Below are positions 13,140 through 28,200 of a DNA stretch of 64,000 nucleotides, in pieces; position 1 is the stretch's first letter; every line of letters begins with the position of its first letter. Below the pieces are notes generated by a model. It saw nothing but the letters and a program-made list of their open reading frames with translations, was not told where the DNA came from and did not search any database. The position numbers were made by a program, and so were the translations under genes. This stretch comes from Ricinus communis (Eukaryota; Streptophyta; Magnoliopsida; Malpighiales; Euphorbiaceae), in NCBI RefSeq assembly GCF_019578655.1, contig NC_063264.1:3968001-4032000 (forward strand). The letters are read 5' to 3'.

Positions 13140-16100
13140 ATAAAGTACTATTTCAGCTTTATCAGCACCAGCTCAATTGCATTTCTTTGAAAGACTACGT
13201 ATCCTTGGCTTGTTGCAGCAGGTCCTGATCAAATATTGTAAGCGGCATGATATGTTTAGTATGTTAAAAATTTTGATGCTTTTAGAACCGAAGGTGTTCA
13301 TGATATGATCCAACTTGAACCACGTATTTGGAATGTAATTTTCTCTTATCCAGACTTCCTTTAATCTTTTCAGTATTATAAAAATATATAATCCATCAAG
13401 TGACTTTTCGTAGCTAGATTTCTTGTCAGTCTCTTAGATATTGCCAGCAGAAAAAGCTTCTGGTTCGACAAATTAATAAGTTCTTGTCTTTTATACTGCA
13501 ATACTTATAATAATTAGAGTTTCTGATTGATATCTCACATATTGATTTTGGAACAGAGAGAAACTTTTCATATAGGAGAAAGAATGTCATTTAATTCTAT
13601 ATAATTTTTCTTTTTAAACTTTTCTTTATGTTTTGTTGCAATTTCTCCATTGCTCTAGTTAATATTCTTATTGGTATGCAGTTCTTGTTAGGTTAACTGT
13701 AACATAACAACTTTAAAAATCACTACTTGGTTTAACTAAAAAGAAAAGAGATACACCCTGGTGCTCAACGTAATATGTAGATGACATCAAATAAAAAATA
13801 AATAACATAAGATTGAGGTCTTCGATCATCTTCTTGGGTTAGCTTGCAGCAAACGAGACTTCCAAAGCATCTATTACATTATGAAAAAGATTATCACAAC
13901 TAGCTGGTTAGTTACCAACATATTGAACATTGGATATTACATAAATAATAATATAACAATTAAGATTGCATGATTGAGCATGAGTTGCTATTATATTAAG
14001 AATGTCAAATTTGTAAAATTAACTCGTCAATGCCATTCTTCCTTTTTCTCAATAAACATGCATAATATCATCCTTGCTTGGCGCAATGACGATGCAGCTA
14101 CATAGCTTAAGTTTCATTTTTTCCTTTTCAAGGAATCGGATAGAAATATTGTTAGGTATATAGATTTAAGAAAAAACCATGAATTCCTTACTGATACGTA
14201 TAATAAGTATATTTTGCATTTTTATAACTACAATGTGTGTCACTCAGTAGCAAGGTATATATATACATAGAATAACCAAGAAAACCGAGTGATCAAAGAA
14301 AGTCCCCGAGCAGCTTAATAATCATTCTACTTATAGTTTTTTCTCAACCAAAATCAGTTCAGTTTGCAACAATAAAATGCTCTCGAAACTGTTAATAAAA
14401 CCAACCGCCAAAGACAAAGCAATGATAGAAATTCCTGGACTACATGCAGGAAGAAAAATAAATCTCAAGGTGGAACCTCAAGCCTGATGACAGCAGTTGC
14501 AGAGAAAATGGTAAATGCAGCATGTACAATGCTTACGAGGGCATAAATTAATAATAAGAAATTATGCTCCTGTTAAATCCGGAATCATACTTTCTAAATG
14601 TATTATCCAGATCAACCAAAAAGAAAGTAAGAATTAGAGGCGATGTTATATTGCAATTTCAAATATGTTATTAGTTAGTTTTCTATGTATGATCATCTTG
14701 TTTTCCAATTCAGTTGGAGAGGAACAATGATTAGTGACTTACGAAATGATTTGAGAGCGTTTGTATTGAATTATATCCTGGGAAAAGGTAGCACTGATTA
14801 GGTGATGTTCAAGAAAGCAACGATCTTTGTTTCGATTACTGAAACCAACAGCCATACAAGATGAAGGAAATTGACTTCCATAACTTTTATGGTGAGTCTT
14901 TTTCCACACATATAGCTAATGTTATATATATATATATATATATTGTGTGTGTATGTATATAAATGCATTATTTCAACCATGATGGCAAATCATTATTGGA
15001 ACCAAGTTCCAACACACACTTCATAAGTGCAAACTGTAGAAAGCCATGATGCCTATCTTATGTGTTCTTATAAATAAATAAATAAATAAGTTTTTGGTTA
15101 AAGCAGTAGTGAAGTAAACTGGTAAAAACACCCCCACTAATTACAATCTATTATTTATCCATGTATCAAAATCAATTCATATATGGGCATAGGGTACATA
15201 CAAAACTGAAAGTTAACCTATTCTCTATTTCTTCTTTTCTTGAATAGTCTTTAAATTATTTAATCAATCTTGACTCAAGAATTTTTGTTATGCTTAATTT
15301 CAAGTACTCATATTATTAATACTTTCTAACTCTTTTTTGTTCACAAAATAAGAGGAGATTTGAAATTAAATATTATTTAAGTTGAAATATGTATCTAATA
15401 TTTGAGTAAATTTATGAGTGCATGTATTTTAATGTTTAATAGGTGAAAGGGGAAAGTAATTGGGTCCAAAAAAAAAAAAGCAACTAAGTCTATACTATAA
15501 ATTTTTAATATGTTGGTAGCTCCATTCGACCCACTTGAAAATATCCAAATTGAAAAATAATTTTTTAAAAAAAAAGAAAAAGAAAAAAGCAAAGGTGAAA
15601 AAGCTATCTGAAATACAGTGATTCTAACTTCAAGAATCACAACAATAAGGAGAGAGGGAGAAAGAGAGAGAAGAGGGATTTCAAAGATCTAAAGTTGCAT
15701 AATTATGGAAGCAAATTGAGAGTAAGTACAATAATGAACATGAAAATGTTACAAAAGAAACAACGAAGAGATAAGCAATCTGTATATATCATTAATTGAT
15801 GTCTGGGTTCAATTACATTACATAGTATACTAATATTACTATAGCCATGAAATGAAATGAGATGAAATGATACACATAAAAAGATAGGTGGGTAGTTTTT
15901 TTTCTTTTGTTTTTTTTTTCAGAGAGGGGCTGAGTGAGTGAGTGAGTGAGTGAGTAGTCTTTGGATGCTTTTTCCCAAAATCTGATGGTTTGCATGTTCC
16001 CGACAATGTCTGGTTGTCAAATGGTATGATGGCTTTTCCTTAAACTGAGTATGGGGTTTTGGTCATTTCAAAGCATTTCAGACAACTGAGAGACTAAAAC

Positions 16101-19100
16101 TATTTCTTAAAATGGAACTTAGTCAAGGCCCAAACACTTGCATACTTGCGAACCCCACCAGTATGTAACCCCACCCCAACATCCCCCTGTCCTTCCTCAT
16201 ACAATTTAGTACTTTCTCATCTTACCTCATCATCTCTTTATGCCTCGACTCTCTTCTTCATATTTAGGGTGCTCTCCTCCTCCTATCCTTCTCCATTTTA
16301 ATTATTCAAAATTATGCTACCTCCTTCTTAATCCAAAATACAATGAAAATTCTGTATGTATTAGAGAGATAAAGTCTTAAATATAACATGGAGATAGAAT
16401 TTAATCACTTAATTTATGTATTGCTTTAGTATAGAAGAAAAAGTCACTAATAAATGCTAGATAAACACTCCAATATGTGCATATTTGGACAAGCATGTCA
16501 TTGTCCTAATAAATTCTATCGATTTAATTTTGATTTTGAAATGCATAAGATAATTCTACAGTAAACCACTAATCAGATTCTTAAAAGGGCAGTTACAGAA
16601 AAAAAATGTCAAGAAATTCTTGTTATTATTTTTTGAAAAAGTAAAGGCAGGTGAGAATTAAGAGTAAAGTCGGAAGGCTCCTGACTGCTTAGCCATGCAT
16701 AAATTGATGGGTGAATTTTAGAGTTGTGTGAAAGTACATGGACCACCAAAATGACAAACGAGAAAGAGAGGAAAGGCCCGGAGAAGTTCAATACCGTCCC
16801 GTTCTGTCCTAAATGGTGGGCCTCTCTTTTTAATTTATTTTCTTTATAACCACCCCAAGGAGCCCATTAAGTGTCCTACTGAATTTATTAGTCCGAGTAT
16901 CAAACTGTCAGGGACATCATAAAATTCGTAAATAAATGTCTATATATTTTACAATCCTAGTGTTACATATAATAATAAATAGGTCTAAAATTTAATTTTT
17001 ATATAAGTATATAGACTATCTTTCATCTGTTTAAATATTTATAAATATATTTACTAATTATTTAATTTAATCAAAATTTAATCGGATACAGTGGCTGCAC
17101 CAATTCAATAATTTTAGTGTGATATATTTGAGTTATATATATATATCAAAACTAGCTAACTCTATACCACCCCATTTATACAGTGTTTTTTTCTTCTTCT
17201 TTCTCTTAATTGGTACATGGGAGTGAGATGTTTGAAATTTGAACTGATGGTATTTAATCTGTACCTTATCTAATTTATAAGCAACCGTCCAACAAAATCA
17301 AATTTGCATGCAGATGTAGCTAGCATTGGCTCATATACAGTGTAGGTCCTAAATGAGAACATCAATAGAGAAATATGTTGGAAGAATTAGGAGATTTTTG
17401 GAAAAGGTCCCCACACGTGGATGGTGAAAGAAGAGAGTAAAAATTATAGACAATTCGAACAGTGGAGAAAGCTACCAAATACTTATTTTAGTGAAAGTGA
17501 GGAGAGAAGGCATGGCATAAAGCTTAACCCAGTCGGCGCATCTCACCATCTTTCCTTTCATCTGCATATAATCCATTTGCATACTCACATTTAGACTCTG
17601 ATTCTTATGCTGGTTGATATTCAGTGCCACTTCTTGATTTTCATGCCCTATTATTCTGTCTCTTCCGTTCTTCTAACCCCAATAACTATTATGTTTCTAA
17701 TCAATCACAAAGTATATTTTTATTTATGAGAAACTGAAAAACATTTAAATTTGATTCTTTTTACTACTATCTATTAGTGTTGACGTAAACTTACCATCGT
17801 GCTAATATGCTTAAAATAACAACTATATCTATTTATATAGGTTTCTAGATAGTTCATTCAACCTCTAAGACATATGTGTACATAAATAAATAAATTATTT
17901 AGATCACTTAATGGTAAATAAGGAGTTATTCCCTAATGCATAGCCCCAGAATCGGTGGCCCGTTAAATACAAATGAAAAATAGGAAATAAATGTGGAAGT
18001 AAAAAAAGGAGGATCCTGATATTACCTCCTGGGATTCATGAATTGATCACTGTCACTAAGATACTAGCTGGCTGAATGGTAATATCATCCATCCTCATGA
18101 GGAAATAAGTGTTGAAGGGTTTTGCATGATTCTAAAACTCTAAATGATGAATTATATTGTTGACAAAAGAGTGATTTTGGTCTATATATGGTAAAAGCAG
18201 TTTTAAGAGTGTAGTACGTATATATATATATATATTGAAATTAATAATTAAATGAACCAACATGTATTATTATTATTTAATTCCGTAGATATAATTAAGT
18301 AGGGGTCCCAAACATTTTGGATTTGCAAAAGAGCTAGTCAGTAGAGAACTTTTATATCCCATTTACTATATATATTTATATTCTCCACTCAGTTGTTCCT
18401 GAGAAGAAAAGAGAAATTAACATTAAGATGACATATAATATAGTATGTTAGTGTCGATATGAACTTTTTAATTCCATAAACTCAGTATAATTTTTGTGTA
18501 GCAAGTAAAAGTTAAACGAATTAAGATTTTTTTTTTTTTCATTTGTTTCTAGTGTGTCCGCAAGAAAAATCCGTTTAAATAGAAGTGTTTCAAGCCCAAA
18601 AGACCGAGTTTGACTGAGTTCAATCATGGCCTATAGGATTCATTTACAGACGAAATGAACTCACCCAGTGACCCTTTTATAAAAGTTTTGGGCCCAATGC
18701 CTAACGTGGACTAGGTTCCCCCTTTCACAAATTTTGTTCTCATCATTTGTTGAAGTTGAGTGTAAGATACAAATCTTTAAAAACAAAATACACCTTTTTC
18801 TTTGAAGATAAAACCAATTGTCCAAAATTCAAATATCAAAAACCATTAGTACTACAAAACTTTTAAGGTAAAAATGACGCAAACAAAATTGTCCTTTTAA
18901 TTGGGTGAAGTTAATTGATAGAGTTCAGTTTAATCGTTGAAGGATTATAATGAAAATATAAGCGGTTTTCTGAATATCATTAAAAGTGCTAACCTAGTAT
19001 ATTTATTTCTTAAAATCAAAGAGATTTAAGTTTAAGACTTTTCTTTTATCCTATACTTATATTGATTGTAATTTACTTTTATAGTGAGTATTAAAGGATG

Positions 19101-19191
19101 ATTACTTTTGTTATTATTATTGGAAACTAATACCAGTATAGTATATATATAGTAAGTTTGGACAACAAACCTGCCGAGTTAAGATGTGAGC
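13140..19191. other. Gene-free region downstream of the SUPERMAN-like gene
   Basis: No gene is supported. It contains the 3' end of the SUPERMAN-like transcript, AT-rich DNA, a (TA)n run at about 14922-14943 next to a TGTG run, a (TGAG)6 run at 15931-15955 and pyrimidine-rich stretches near 16190-16300. The open frames here are short and compositionally random. Confidence 0.5.
15931..15955. repeat. (TGAG)6 tetranucleotide repeat
   Basis: Six perfect or near-perfect TGAG units in a gene-free region. Confidence 0.85.
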
Positions 19192-20147
19192 GGGATACTT
19201 ATATCAATGACCACTTAATTTTATATTAAATTTTATTTTGGTCATATATTTTTGTTTTTATTTTATTACAGTCATTTAACTTTAAATTGGATAGCAAATT
19301 AGTCACTTATCTAAAATCTAGTGGTTTAATTCGCTAGAATAATGACATTGTCTTAAGCATGCAATGTTAGACTAACACACATTTTAAAAAAAAATTTACA
19401 AATCACTATTTTAGTCATCAAACTATTTCACTAAACTATTAATTTAATATAAAATTAAACACAATTTTAGGGTTCAGAAATTTCCTAGGCTATGATTATA
19501 AATATTAGTTGTTTTTTTTCTTTCTTTTCACCTTAATAAATTCAAATCAATTACATTATTTATTTATTTTTATCAATATATTATTTTCAAAATAAGAAGA
19601 AAATAAGTGAAAAATCAAAAAGGGAAGAGTGTCCAACCACCAAACTAGTAATGTTTTTGCGCTTGTTTGTGTTTAAACTATCTTTTCCTTTATGCTTTTT
19701 ATATGTCCACATGTCTATTTAAGGATGTGCGATCAATTTCTATTTAGTGCAAGAACTTCAATATCAAATAAGTGTCTAACTATCAAATTTACTAAATCTG
19801 AATGCTAATTATAAAATAATGAGTATGCACAACATCCAGTTTAAAAGTGCATTTTCTCGTTGTTATCTATAATGTTTATCCATTGAAATAGACTTTTGAG
19901 AATTGGGATTTGATACTTCACTTCAAAGCTTCAGAATTAGGAATTTCGTTTTATAGTATTAGAGATTTTATTTTATAGATTTATGAGATTTTTTTTTTAT
20001 TTTTCGATGAATAAACCACTATATTTTAGATAAGTGACCAATCTGTTATCTAACTTAAAATTAAATGACTGTAATGAAAAAAAAAAAAGTGATGTGACCA
20101 AAATAAAACTTAATGTAAATTAAGTGACCATTGATATAATTATCCAA
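19192..20147. mobile_element. Non-autonomous terminal-inverted-repeat element (about 0.95 kb)
   Basis: The left arm (about 19192-19328) and right arm (about 20012-20147) are reverse complements over roughly 136 bases with scattered mismatches. Examples are TATCAATGACCACTTAA on the left against TTAAGTGACCATTGATA on the right, and CACTTATCTAAAATCTAGTG against CACTATATTTTAGATAAGTG. The roughly 680-base interior is AT-rich and has no transposase frame. Flanks carry ATGTGAGC (19184-19191) and ATGTGTGC (20148-20155), a possible 8-base target duplication with one mismatch. Long TIRs and this duplication size would suit a Mutator-like MITE, but the superfamily is inferred. Confidence 0.7.
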
Positions 20148-20721
20148 ATGTGTGCATATGCCAGTTTTTACAGTATGTTTTATCCTATTCTTTTATACTT
20201 TTTTCTTATAGGGTTCTTAATTATTGGAATTATTTATATTCTTCAACCATTGGGATTAATATTTTGTTATATATATTCCTTTATTTTTGACATTAGATGT
20301 ACATCCCTTAATTGGTGTCATTAAATAGAACTCTTTCATTATATAAACCCTCTTTTCTATCAATGAAAATACATAGAATTCATATAAAAATTAACAGTCT
20401 GCTGAAATTTAAAAAAGAAACTAAGAAAGATGTTCTGATTTTAAATTTCTAGAATACCCAAAAGAAAAGGTAACTAGAAGATGATTAAATCTTTTAAATA
20501 AAAATTCTGCTATTGAAAAGGTCACCTGCGAAAGATTACAAGTCACGAAATGACAGTCTCATAAGTTTTTATATAGGAAATATGATACTTTAGTGTTGCT
20601 TATGTTGTTGTTGCAAGATCCTGCTCACCTTCATCCTCATTTGGCACTTCATTTCATGGCTTTGATAGCAAAGTCTTGTCCTTATACTTCATCTTATATT
20701 TGTTAAATCATTTTTCCTTTA

Positions 20722-21030
20722 CAGACCGTTTGATTGAAATCCATAAAATTTATAGAATTTATTTACAAATTTAAAATTTATGTACTTTGAATAAAACAAA
20801 AACTAACTTAAAATTTTACATAATTAAATTTGTGTGGAATTGGTTATAGTTAAATTAAATTCTAATAAAATAGATAGAATTTCTAAATGAATTCTACATT
20901 AATAAGTCAATATATTCCATAACACCAAAATATTTATTTTAACTTTGTCATTTCCATTTTATTTTCTCTTTCATGTTTTTTTCTCAAATAAAATGAATTC
21001 TTTTTATAGATTTCAACTAAACATAGCATT
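20722..21030. mobile_element. Small MITE-like element
   Basis: The left end GTTTGATTGAAATCCATAAAA (from about 20729) pairs with the complement of the right end TTTTATAGATTTCAACTAAAC (about 21002-21022), 18 of 21 bases matching. The interior is AT-rich and non-coding. The right end is also similar to about 30560-30600, hinting at a second, more decayed copy. Superfamily not assigned; target duplication not clear. Confidence 0.45.
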
Positions 21031-24000
21031 AAGAAATAAAGAAGATTAAAGAGTATTTATTAAGTATGATATGAAGAAAACGCTGAAATAATTGAATCTT
21101 TTTAAGTTTTTTTTATAATTAAATTTATTTTATTAAGATAATTAAGGGGAAAAACCACCAAAGCAATAAACTTTAGACGATGAAAAAATTTCACTTGGAA
21201 TTAATACCATAGAGTAAGAAATTAAACAAATTTTAAATTCTTGTAAAACTGAATTGAAATAAATAAGAAATACATAATAAAAATACAAAATCTCAAAACT
21301 TATTACAACTAAAATATGCTGTTAAACTGAAATAAACTGATAATAAGGATAACAAAAACACATGCTTTGGCTTAAGTATATCAACAAGATCAGCACAACT
21401 CAAATTTGTTGAATCTTTTAGCTTATAATAAATAGAAGTTAATGAGATAAAATTAAAATAATGACATTGGAAACAAGTAACGGGAATCTTATAAAGTGTA
21501 ATGTGTTCTGGCATTTGATGCTGCTAAGATAATATATACTATAGGTAAATTTTACTTTAAATTTACATATTAATTTAAAAAGTTGGTTTTTTAGCTATTT
21601 TTTACTAAAATGCTAGATATTCTTAAGTTTATTTATTCACATAAATTTAATTTGTTGGATTTATCAATTCATTTATTGTTGCTATATAATTTTTAACTAT
21701 TGACTTTCGAATAAAAAAATTTACGATATTACGTTGGAACTGAAGAACATACTTAGTAAAATTTATAATTTTGAGATGGAAATTTAAATTTTAACTTAGG
21801 TGCTAATATTTATGTTTATAAATAAAAAAAATATTTTTGATCATTAATTTTTCAATAATTAATTGACAAAGAAAATTTACTATAATTTAGGATGGAAAGA
21901 AAATACTATTTTTTTTAAAGAAAAAATGAAGGAAATTAGAGATTAAATTTGAAACTTTCTCCAAAGCTATTGTTGGAATGAGGTGCCATATCATTTTTGG
22001 CCTTTGACCTTAATTCAACACATTTCAAATCCAGGCCTGCAAAAGATTTTAGGTTATATTTAAATACAGTGTATTTCCAAGAGGGGTATTAATCTACATT
22101 CATAAATGAAATTTCAACTTCTTACTTTCTCTTCTTTTGCTATATCAATTTCGTTTTAGGAAAGAAACTATAAATTCCACGACAAAATGTGATTACAAAA
22201 TTATTTAGACATTTAGATGTAACCAATGGCGAACCGGTAAAATCTTTTTAATACGGCAAAACACGGAAAGAAAATTAATATATTAGAGATTAGGGTTAGA
22301 CATATAAAAATTAATAGGGGGCCGAAGACAAATTGAAGATATTTGAGAGTTTTTAATAGTGAATTAAAAAGGCAATAGATCAATTAATAGAGTTAATTTG
22401 GGAGAATTTATTAGAGACTAGGATCTTAATTGTTAATTAAAAAGGCAATTAAGAAAAATGAATTTTTTAAAAAATAATTTTAATGGTAAGTGAGATTATT
22501 GTTCCCGACTGATCCCTAAATAGAATTGCTGTTGGATATAACTATCAAATTTCATTACTGAAAATGATTACAGTTCCATCTTTGGATAAATTTAATTTCA
22601 AAGTTTATTCTTTTCATATGGTTTTCCTGTTATAACAAGAAAAACACACACACCCACACACACAAAAAGTAATGTACGGTGAAAGAAAGAGAATGCAAGA
22701 TCATTGTTGAATTAAGAGAGTGATTAATAAAATCCAAGATGATTGTTAAAATTAAGAGAGTGATTAAGAAAAAGAAATGCATGAACTGGCACTAATTAAG
22801 AAGTTGTTAACAGCACTCACGTAGTTGTCATTGATGCCCTTGTTCCATTTGTCCAAGATTGTTTGTCTGTAAAATCAGTATAGTCGTAATTAGAATTAGC
22901 AATTAATATATGTACTAATGCATGACGATCAACAGCATGTAAAAGAAGCCATCTTAAGGACAACGTCAAAACTTATTAAGCCACTGTACCTAAACGCGTT
23001 GTCTAGCCGTCTTTGTGTTCAAAAAGAACCAGAAACCAGCTATTTATAATATCAAGTAGCACACTAAAAGACACATGGTATGTTAGAGATTATTCCAATA
23101 AAAATAAGCACTGAGTTACATCAGTTTTATTCCTTTTGAACTGCTCCTCCTCCTTTTCCCCTTCTTATTAGGCATTAGATTTTAGATTATAGATAATTAA
23201 GGAAGTTGTTTGGTTGGGATAGCTACATTTTTATTGAATTAAATGAGATTAAGGCATGTAGATAAAACATTAATTTTCAAGGCTGGAGTGACCTAGCTAA
23301 ATGACCTTGGACCTCCAAGAGAATTTCTTTTTAGATGATATAAGTAATTAGGCCATCTAATAATATGTTAATTGCTCATTATTTTACCTTTTTTGAATTA
23401 GTTTGACTGGTAAGGAGAGGTGCTCCCTTTCCTTATCAATCATTAGTCCACTCTCATTGAAATGCTTTCATATTTAATGTTGAATTTGATTTAAAAGAAT
23501 ACTGCTCACTGTGATATTTATATTTTTTTTTTATCTCTTTTCCACTCAAATGAAGCACCGCTGTGATAATAAAAGTGTATTGATTAATGTTGGTTTGTGA
23601 TAAAATAAGGTAATTTAAAAGAAAACATTGACTACTTTTAGAATGCAATTCACAAAAAGGTTGACTGTTACCGATTTAATTTTATTTGGGATTAAATTAT
23701 TTATGATGAAGTTAATATTTTCTGTTTTGTGAAACTCAAAATCAATCTCAACAAGATGCTTGACATATGATCAAACCAGGCATGATAAAAAGTATTTTTC
23801 ATTATTTGGATTGATGTCGTATCAATGTGAATGCATGGTTTATATATGCTGTAAATTGCAGCCTTCATGCCTTAAGAGGAAAAAACATTTTTCCATATAA
23901 GACTATATATATGTAACAGTTGTTTCCAATGCCTGCAGTTTTGCTGCTTAGCAATTAGCATTTCCATCGTTCTCTCATATTAATGGCAAGAATTTTACAT

Positions 24001-24470
24001 TCACATTTACTTGGAAATTGTATGTATGATGTAATGTGTAGCCAGGTTTCACACTAGTAAAACTAATATAAAGAACATAATGTAATCAAAACTGAAACTG
24101 TAACCACAAGGCACAAGGGATCAGTTTTTCTTGCTATGATCAGTACCTAAAAAGTAAAAACAGTATTAAGGAAAGTTCCAATTGGATATAATAGCAAAAC
24201 AACAAAACGCGTTTAAGAGAGGATCTAAATACATATGAAAGCTACATAAGCTCACATCATAATGTATATACAGATTGTAATACCAATTTACTATATATAT
24301 GGATCCATCTGAGAGCCGACCAAAAGGGAAAAGTCCTATAGCATAAGCCAAAATCAGTGTCTTCACAAGTACAAATACATTATTTAACATTGATTTAAGA
24401 AGTTAACATTGATTTATGAAGTTATTACCACGAGAGAACGCCAATGTCTTCTACTTGTCTCCTTTTCTTC

Positions 24471-24480
24471 TCTATATAGT
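24471..24480 (+). promoter_or_regulatory. Candidate TATA box of the URO-like gene
   Basis: TCTATATAGT about 118 bases upstream of the start codon, followed by a TC-rich leader; a plausible core promoter position, inferred from sequence only. Confidence 0.4.
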
Positions 24481-24597
24481 CTATCACCTCCTTTTCTTTC
24501 TCTGTCTAAAAATTCAGTTCACCTTGTTTTCTTCCTTGTTTTGATCACAAGCTAGAATTCTTTCGATCGATTTGGATACTAGAAAGTTTCTGGCAAT

Positions 24598-25182
24598 ATG
24601 GGATCAAGAATACAAGCATGTTCAGATACTTCAAGCGAAGAAAATGATCGGCAACAAGTCAAAGAAGACGCAACCACCATTACCACTAATACCGCTAAAC
24701 GTTCTTATGAGTGCAGCTTCTGCAAGAGAGGATTTACCAACGCGCAAGCTTTAGGTGGGCATATGAACATACATCGCAGAGATCGAGCAAAGACGGCCAA
24801 GCAAGTTATGTCTTCTTCTTCATCATCAATTTCAAGCAAAACTAATGAGGAACACACAAAACCTAATTATATTGGGTCAATTTCAAGTGAACCCATGAAT
24901 TACTATCAAGTTTTGGAGTCTCAAAAGAATTATCCAATGTATTTTCAACCATCTGGGTCATCTAGCCCTAGACAGGTGCCACAAGTTTATTATAATTATG
25001 GAAGTGATGATTTTCTTGTCCCACGAAATAACAAGTCTTTGAGCAGGGATGAAGAATGTTGGGGTGCAAATTTGAGCTTGCAGCTTGGGTCTAATCATTT
25101 ACAAGATAATGGAATGAATATGGAAGTTGCAAAAGAAGATGAAGTGGATTTGGAGCTTCGACTTGGTCATGATCGATTATAG
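24598..25182 (+). CDS. URO: TAC1/URO-like single C2H2 zinc-finger transcription factor
   Basis: 194-residue nuclear protein with an uninterrupted frame. The single zinc finger has C39, C42, H55 and H59 with QALGGH (50-55), followed by HRRDRAK. A Ser-rich linker follows. There are two EAR-type repression motifs, LSLQLG (159-164) and DLELRLG (184-190), the second near the C-terminus. The finger with [22 protein letters not shown] is the TAC1/URO type rather than the SUPERMAN type. TAC1 was described as a telomerase activator; a dominant URO allele alters auxin-related architecture. Its place between a SUPERMAN-like and an ETR2-type gene is the same as URO in Arabidopsis, so URO is the preferred identity. 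The two zinc-finger genes here share the finger and C-terminal motif and are distant paralogues. The ATG lies in context CAATATGGG, downstream of a TATA-like sequence. Confidence 0.85.
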   Translation: MGSRIQACSDTSSEENDRQQVKEDATTITTNTAKRSYECSFCKRGFTNAQALGGHMNIHRRDRAKTAKQVMSSSSSSISSKTNEEHTKPNYIGSISSEPMNYYQVLESQKNYPMYFQPSGSSSPRQVPQVYYNYGSDDFLVPRNNKSLSRDEECWGANLSLQLGSNHLQDNGMNMEVAKEDEVDLELRLGHDRL

Positions 25183-25193
25183 ATCATCTCTTC

Positions 25194-25218
25194 CTCTCTC
25201 TCTCTCTCTCTCTCTATC

Positions 25219-25270
<52 letters not shown>
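25194..25270. repeat. Compound microsatellite (CT)n then (TA)25 in the URO-like 3' region
   Basis: A CT run at about 25194-25216 and an uninterrupted TA run at 25221-25270 start 12 bases after the stop codon, so the compound repeat is probably transcribed in the 3' untranslated region. Confidence 0.9.
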
Positions 25271-25272
<2 letters not shown>

Positions 25273-28200
25273 CATTAACCTAAGTGCAGAATACACGGAG
25301 AACTTGTCGTACAGGATAGGGTATAAAATTTACTGTTGTGGTACTACTTCACAGAGGAAGGAGAAATTGATTTTATGAACTTGATGGTCGACTATAGCAC
25401 TCTTCTATATATATATATATATGTATTACATATATTGAAGTGGAAACTATGTTGGGATTGGACTTCAAGAAAGAAAAGACGATCGTTTTGGTGATCATTT
25501 TGGTGATCAAGAATGAATCTTGGTTAGCAAGAGAAGCCCTATTTTTAATTTGTTGAGGTGAGTTTATACGTTGTATGGTGTGTGTGTCTTTCCTAAGTAC
25601 AGATCAAATTAATCTATGTTTATTCTTAATTAATTACTACATTGCAGTTCCTCATTCAATTCAAGCTGAAGTCTTGTATATTGTTATCAATGATGCCTCT
25701 GTCACTGTTCTTCTATTCGTTTTCTCAATGCATATATATTATCATTCATGATTTTCATTTTGCTTGAAACAAAAATGCATTTTCGATTTTTTCACTTTTC
25801 TGAAATGGTTTCTTTTTTGAATTACTAATTGGATAGACAAGAAGGTGAGCCAACAACATAAGATATCGAATATATTTTTCATATTTGGCATAATATCCTT
25901 AACAGAAATAAAAAGATCAACATTATTTCGAACATTATATATGACAATCATCTATTACATTACTTTTCACAACTATGCAAATAGGCATGCATTAAAAGAA
26001 AAATTATAAGCTAGTTGGATGACAAGATTTTAAGAGTAAAACCTCTTAATATTTTTAAGTAACAATATAGAAGAGATATTTGAACTTGAGATCTTGTTTA
26101 AATTGAGATATGCACCAACCGACAAGCTAAATCTTGTGTTAAAACCTCTAAATATTAAGCTAGATATATAGGATTATTGAGCCTTATCTTCATTAATTGA
26201 TTGCATGTGGAATAGAATTTGGAAAGGAGATAGAATCTTATTGCAGCCTGATTAATCTCCCCATGGATTACAAGATAATAAAGACCACCTCATGAATGTA
26301 AAGTATGCATTTGCGAAAACTGAAAACCAAAATTCTTCAGATTCAATGTGCATGCTAATTAAGGGTCATCCTAAAACGTTTAGCAGGCTACTATTCGAGG
26401 AATATGTAATTTGCCAGAGTCGGTCTTTTGAAAGATGCTAGAGCTTGTCTAACTGACAATTTTTTACATGTGAAAATTGCATAAAAGCTTAGGAGAAACA
26501 GTTCTAGCAATGTATCTTCGAGGATCTTAAAATATATGTAGCTTTTTGGGGGTATAACTGTTTAATCTCATGAAGATGGACTAAATGCATATGAAGACTC
26601 TGGCCTTTACAATTACTGTACAGAAGCATTAATTTATAAAGAACAAAATATCTTTGATGAATCTCACTGAACTGATTAACTTTGCCTCATTTCCATTGGA
26701 AAACTGTTGTCATATATAGAATTAGGAAAAATTATTAAAGTAGCAATTGCAATAAGAAGTTTTCAATGCACTAGCTGCCACCCTTCTCAGTTAATTTGAA
26801 AAGCCCAGCTTCTGTGTTCACATCTCATTTTGGATATGAAACCAAAAATCGCCCGTTTTAATTGTTCTTCTGACATGCAAAGTAATGGAAAGTTTCCATT
26901 AACAATAGAACAACTAATAGCAACTGTGTTGAAGCACAATGGAACGACAGTGTTACAAATACTGTGATATTGTAGTATTGTATTTTAATTATCTTCAAGA
27001 GCCACATTTCTACTGGATTCAGCACGTGTGAAACTTAATTCAAGTGATAATAGCATTTGCTTTTGAAATATAGAATTTTGGAGTTCAAATTCTCACTTTT
27101 TACACTAAATGAGTTATAGGCTTTATGACAAATACAAAAAGATAGTTATATTTTTATTATTTATAGCCCACGATCTATTCAATTTTTATACATTAAAAAA
27201 AAAACTCTCAATTGATGTAACTCTGTTTATACATGCAGTTAAAGAAGTTCATACTTGAATTATTACAAATAAGATGATGCCAAATTAAGTTGAATATATT
27301 AAGATAAAACACTTAATATAAGATTTTAAAAAAAGACATGCTAATATATGATTTTCAGCCACTAGTTGGCCCCCCCATTCTTAAGTAGCTGGGATTGTGA
27401 TTTGGCATGCCAGCCAGTCTTTGCTTAGATTATCCCTCTTACTAATATAGCATAGGGCTATTGGCAAATAGAAGTTGACTTTATGTTAATGTTCTACTGT
27501 AGTTTTAATATAATTTTACCACGCGAGCCCTTTTCATATAATTTATGGTTCTTAAACTTGTTTTGTGAAATAAATTCAAAGGCATTGTGAAAAAACATAT
27601 GTAGGCTAGCTCTTATCTTTTTAACTAGTATCCTGTTTCATTGTTGGGGCCTCCCATGGGCTCATACAAACTGTGGGTGGGCTAATATTATATTATTATC
27701 AATGTGGAACAAATAAAATTGATTGGAGGAACATGGCCCAATAAAAGAGGAACAATTCAAGAAGCAAGATCCGTAAAAACCACATGCAAAATTAGAACTA
27801 AGGTTGTCCAATAGTTTGATTTAGAAAAAAAGAAAAAGAAAAAAAAGAGAGAGATTTGTCAGTCTGAAGCATTAGCAAGATTAGCTTCCCATACAAATGG
27901 ATGAGCACTGCCCTGATATTTCTTTTGTTGATGAATACAATTAGGGCTGCTTTTTACAAGGAGTCCCACCAAATGCCAGAAATTCAAAGTAGCCATCAAA
28001 GTTGGGGACCAGAGAATGCAAAAGGGTATTATGTGTATGCATAGAGCAGGTCACTCTCACTCCTATCGTTAGCTCTGGGATCTCTTATGCACAGAGAGAC
28101 AATTTTGCTGTAAATAAGACAATCCTTTCAACTAGAATCATGGAACATGTGCTCACTCCTGAAAGAAGCTCTGGCAGTGTACAACTTCAACGGTCCGAAC

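Larger units (their letters stand above)
20148..24597. other. Gene-free region upstream of the URO-like gene
   Basis: No gene is supported. It contains a small MITE-like element at 20722-21030, strongly AT-rich DNA and random short frames. A TATA-like TCTATATAGT lies at 24471-24480, about 118 bases before the URO-like start codon, after which the leader is pyrimidine-rich. Confidence 0.5.
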